Source: JAVBNC01 sp031551765 (lineage in GTDB: Bacteria > Desulfobacterota > Desulfovibrionia > Desulfovibrionales > Desulfovibrionaceae). Taken from it: a DNA stretch of 41,670 nt. Below the pieces are notes generated by a model. It ran no database searches, was not told the DNA's origin, and worked only from the letters and a program-made list of their open reading frames with translations. Below, in pieces: positions 41,519 to 41,670 of the stretch (position 1 is the stretch's first letter; every line of letters starts with the position of its first letter). The position numbers and the translations under genes are program-made. The DNA lies in the NCBI GenBank assembly GCA_031551765.1, contig JAVBNC010000022.1, positions 1-41,670 of the forward strand. Direction: 5' to 3'.

Positions 41519-41670
41519 GTGGGCGGGATGGAACGGGTGGTGGCGCGGCGCGGGGGGGGGGGGGGGGGCGCGATATTTTTGTAAATAGTATAAATCAAAA
41601 AGAACGCCGAACACAAAGCAAAAAAAACAATAAAAGGTAGAGTGGTGGGGGGTGGTGTGTGGTGTGGGGG
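41519..41670. other. Low-complexity tail, probable contig end
   Basis: After the fusion gene come a run of 17 G at 41552-41568, then an A/T-rich stretch unlike the rest of the window (41573-41638), then a G/T-only stretch to the end. No gene is supported. This composition is more like assembly-end sequence than genome. Confidence 0.6.

Overview
The window looks like a chromosomal segment of a sulfate- or sulfite-reducing member of the Desulfovibrionaceae (Desulfovibrio / Bilophila / Mailhella type). The evidence is a complete dsrMKJOP membrane complex, a trimeric [FeFe] hydrogenase with NuoE/NuoF-like subunits, high-GC codon use, and the GC-rich intergenic hairpins typical of that family. The assignment rests on gene content only. 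I see no rRNA, tRNA, CRISPR array, prophage or insertion sequence.

Layout. 1-3.8 kb: a tiny exported His/Gly-rich protein (-), then ugpBAE for glycerol-3-phosphate uptake (no ATPase gene here). 3.9-10.1 kb: an RsbRD-N-domain protein leading into dsrMKJOP, then a 56-residue Cys-rich protein. 10.2-12.9 kb: three tandem paralogous lipoproteins. 13.0-15.6 kb (-): an exported protein whose frame crosses an in-frame TGA, best explained as selenocysteine in a U-x-x-C motif, and a multi-pass membrane protein. 16.0-19.8 kb (-): recA-alaS. 19.9-28.0 kb (+): a PP-loop ATPase, then a seven-gene cluster behind a Fur-box-like site. 28.2-39.6 kb (-): hydC-hydB-hydA, gmhB, a FadL-type outer-membrane protein, priA, galU and glmM. 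39.8-41.5 kb (+): a GNAT-like/TraB fusion. The last ~120 bases look like a contig end.

How genes work together. DsrMKJOP links the quinone pool and periplasmic cytochromes to cytoplasmic thiol/disulfide chemistry of sulfite reduction, and HydABC exchanges electrons between H2, NAD(P)H and ferredoxin, so the window carries two core energy modules. The 21.1-28.0 kb cluster reads as an iron-responsive metal or metallophore uptake system: outer-membrane TonB receptor, periplasmic binding protein, NitT/TauT-like permease and ATPase. It is preceded by an unusual cytoplasmic trio: a Cys-containing G3E-like GTPase, a stand-alone ABC ATPase, and a solute-binding-fold protein with no signal peptide. 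This trio is my best candidate for an undescribed system, together with the selenoprotein. GmhB, GalU and GlmM serve envelope sugar synthesis.

At least two dispersed intergenic repeat families, and a third hairpin element recalled from related genomes, occupy the gaps between operons. Several sit where they could act as terminators or supply ribosome-binding sites.
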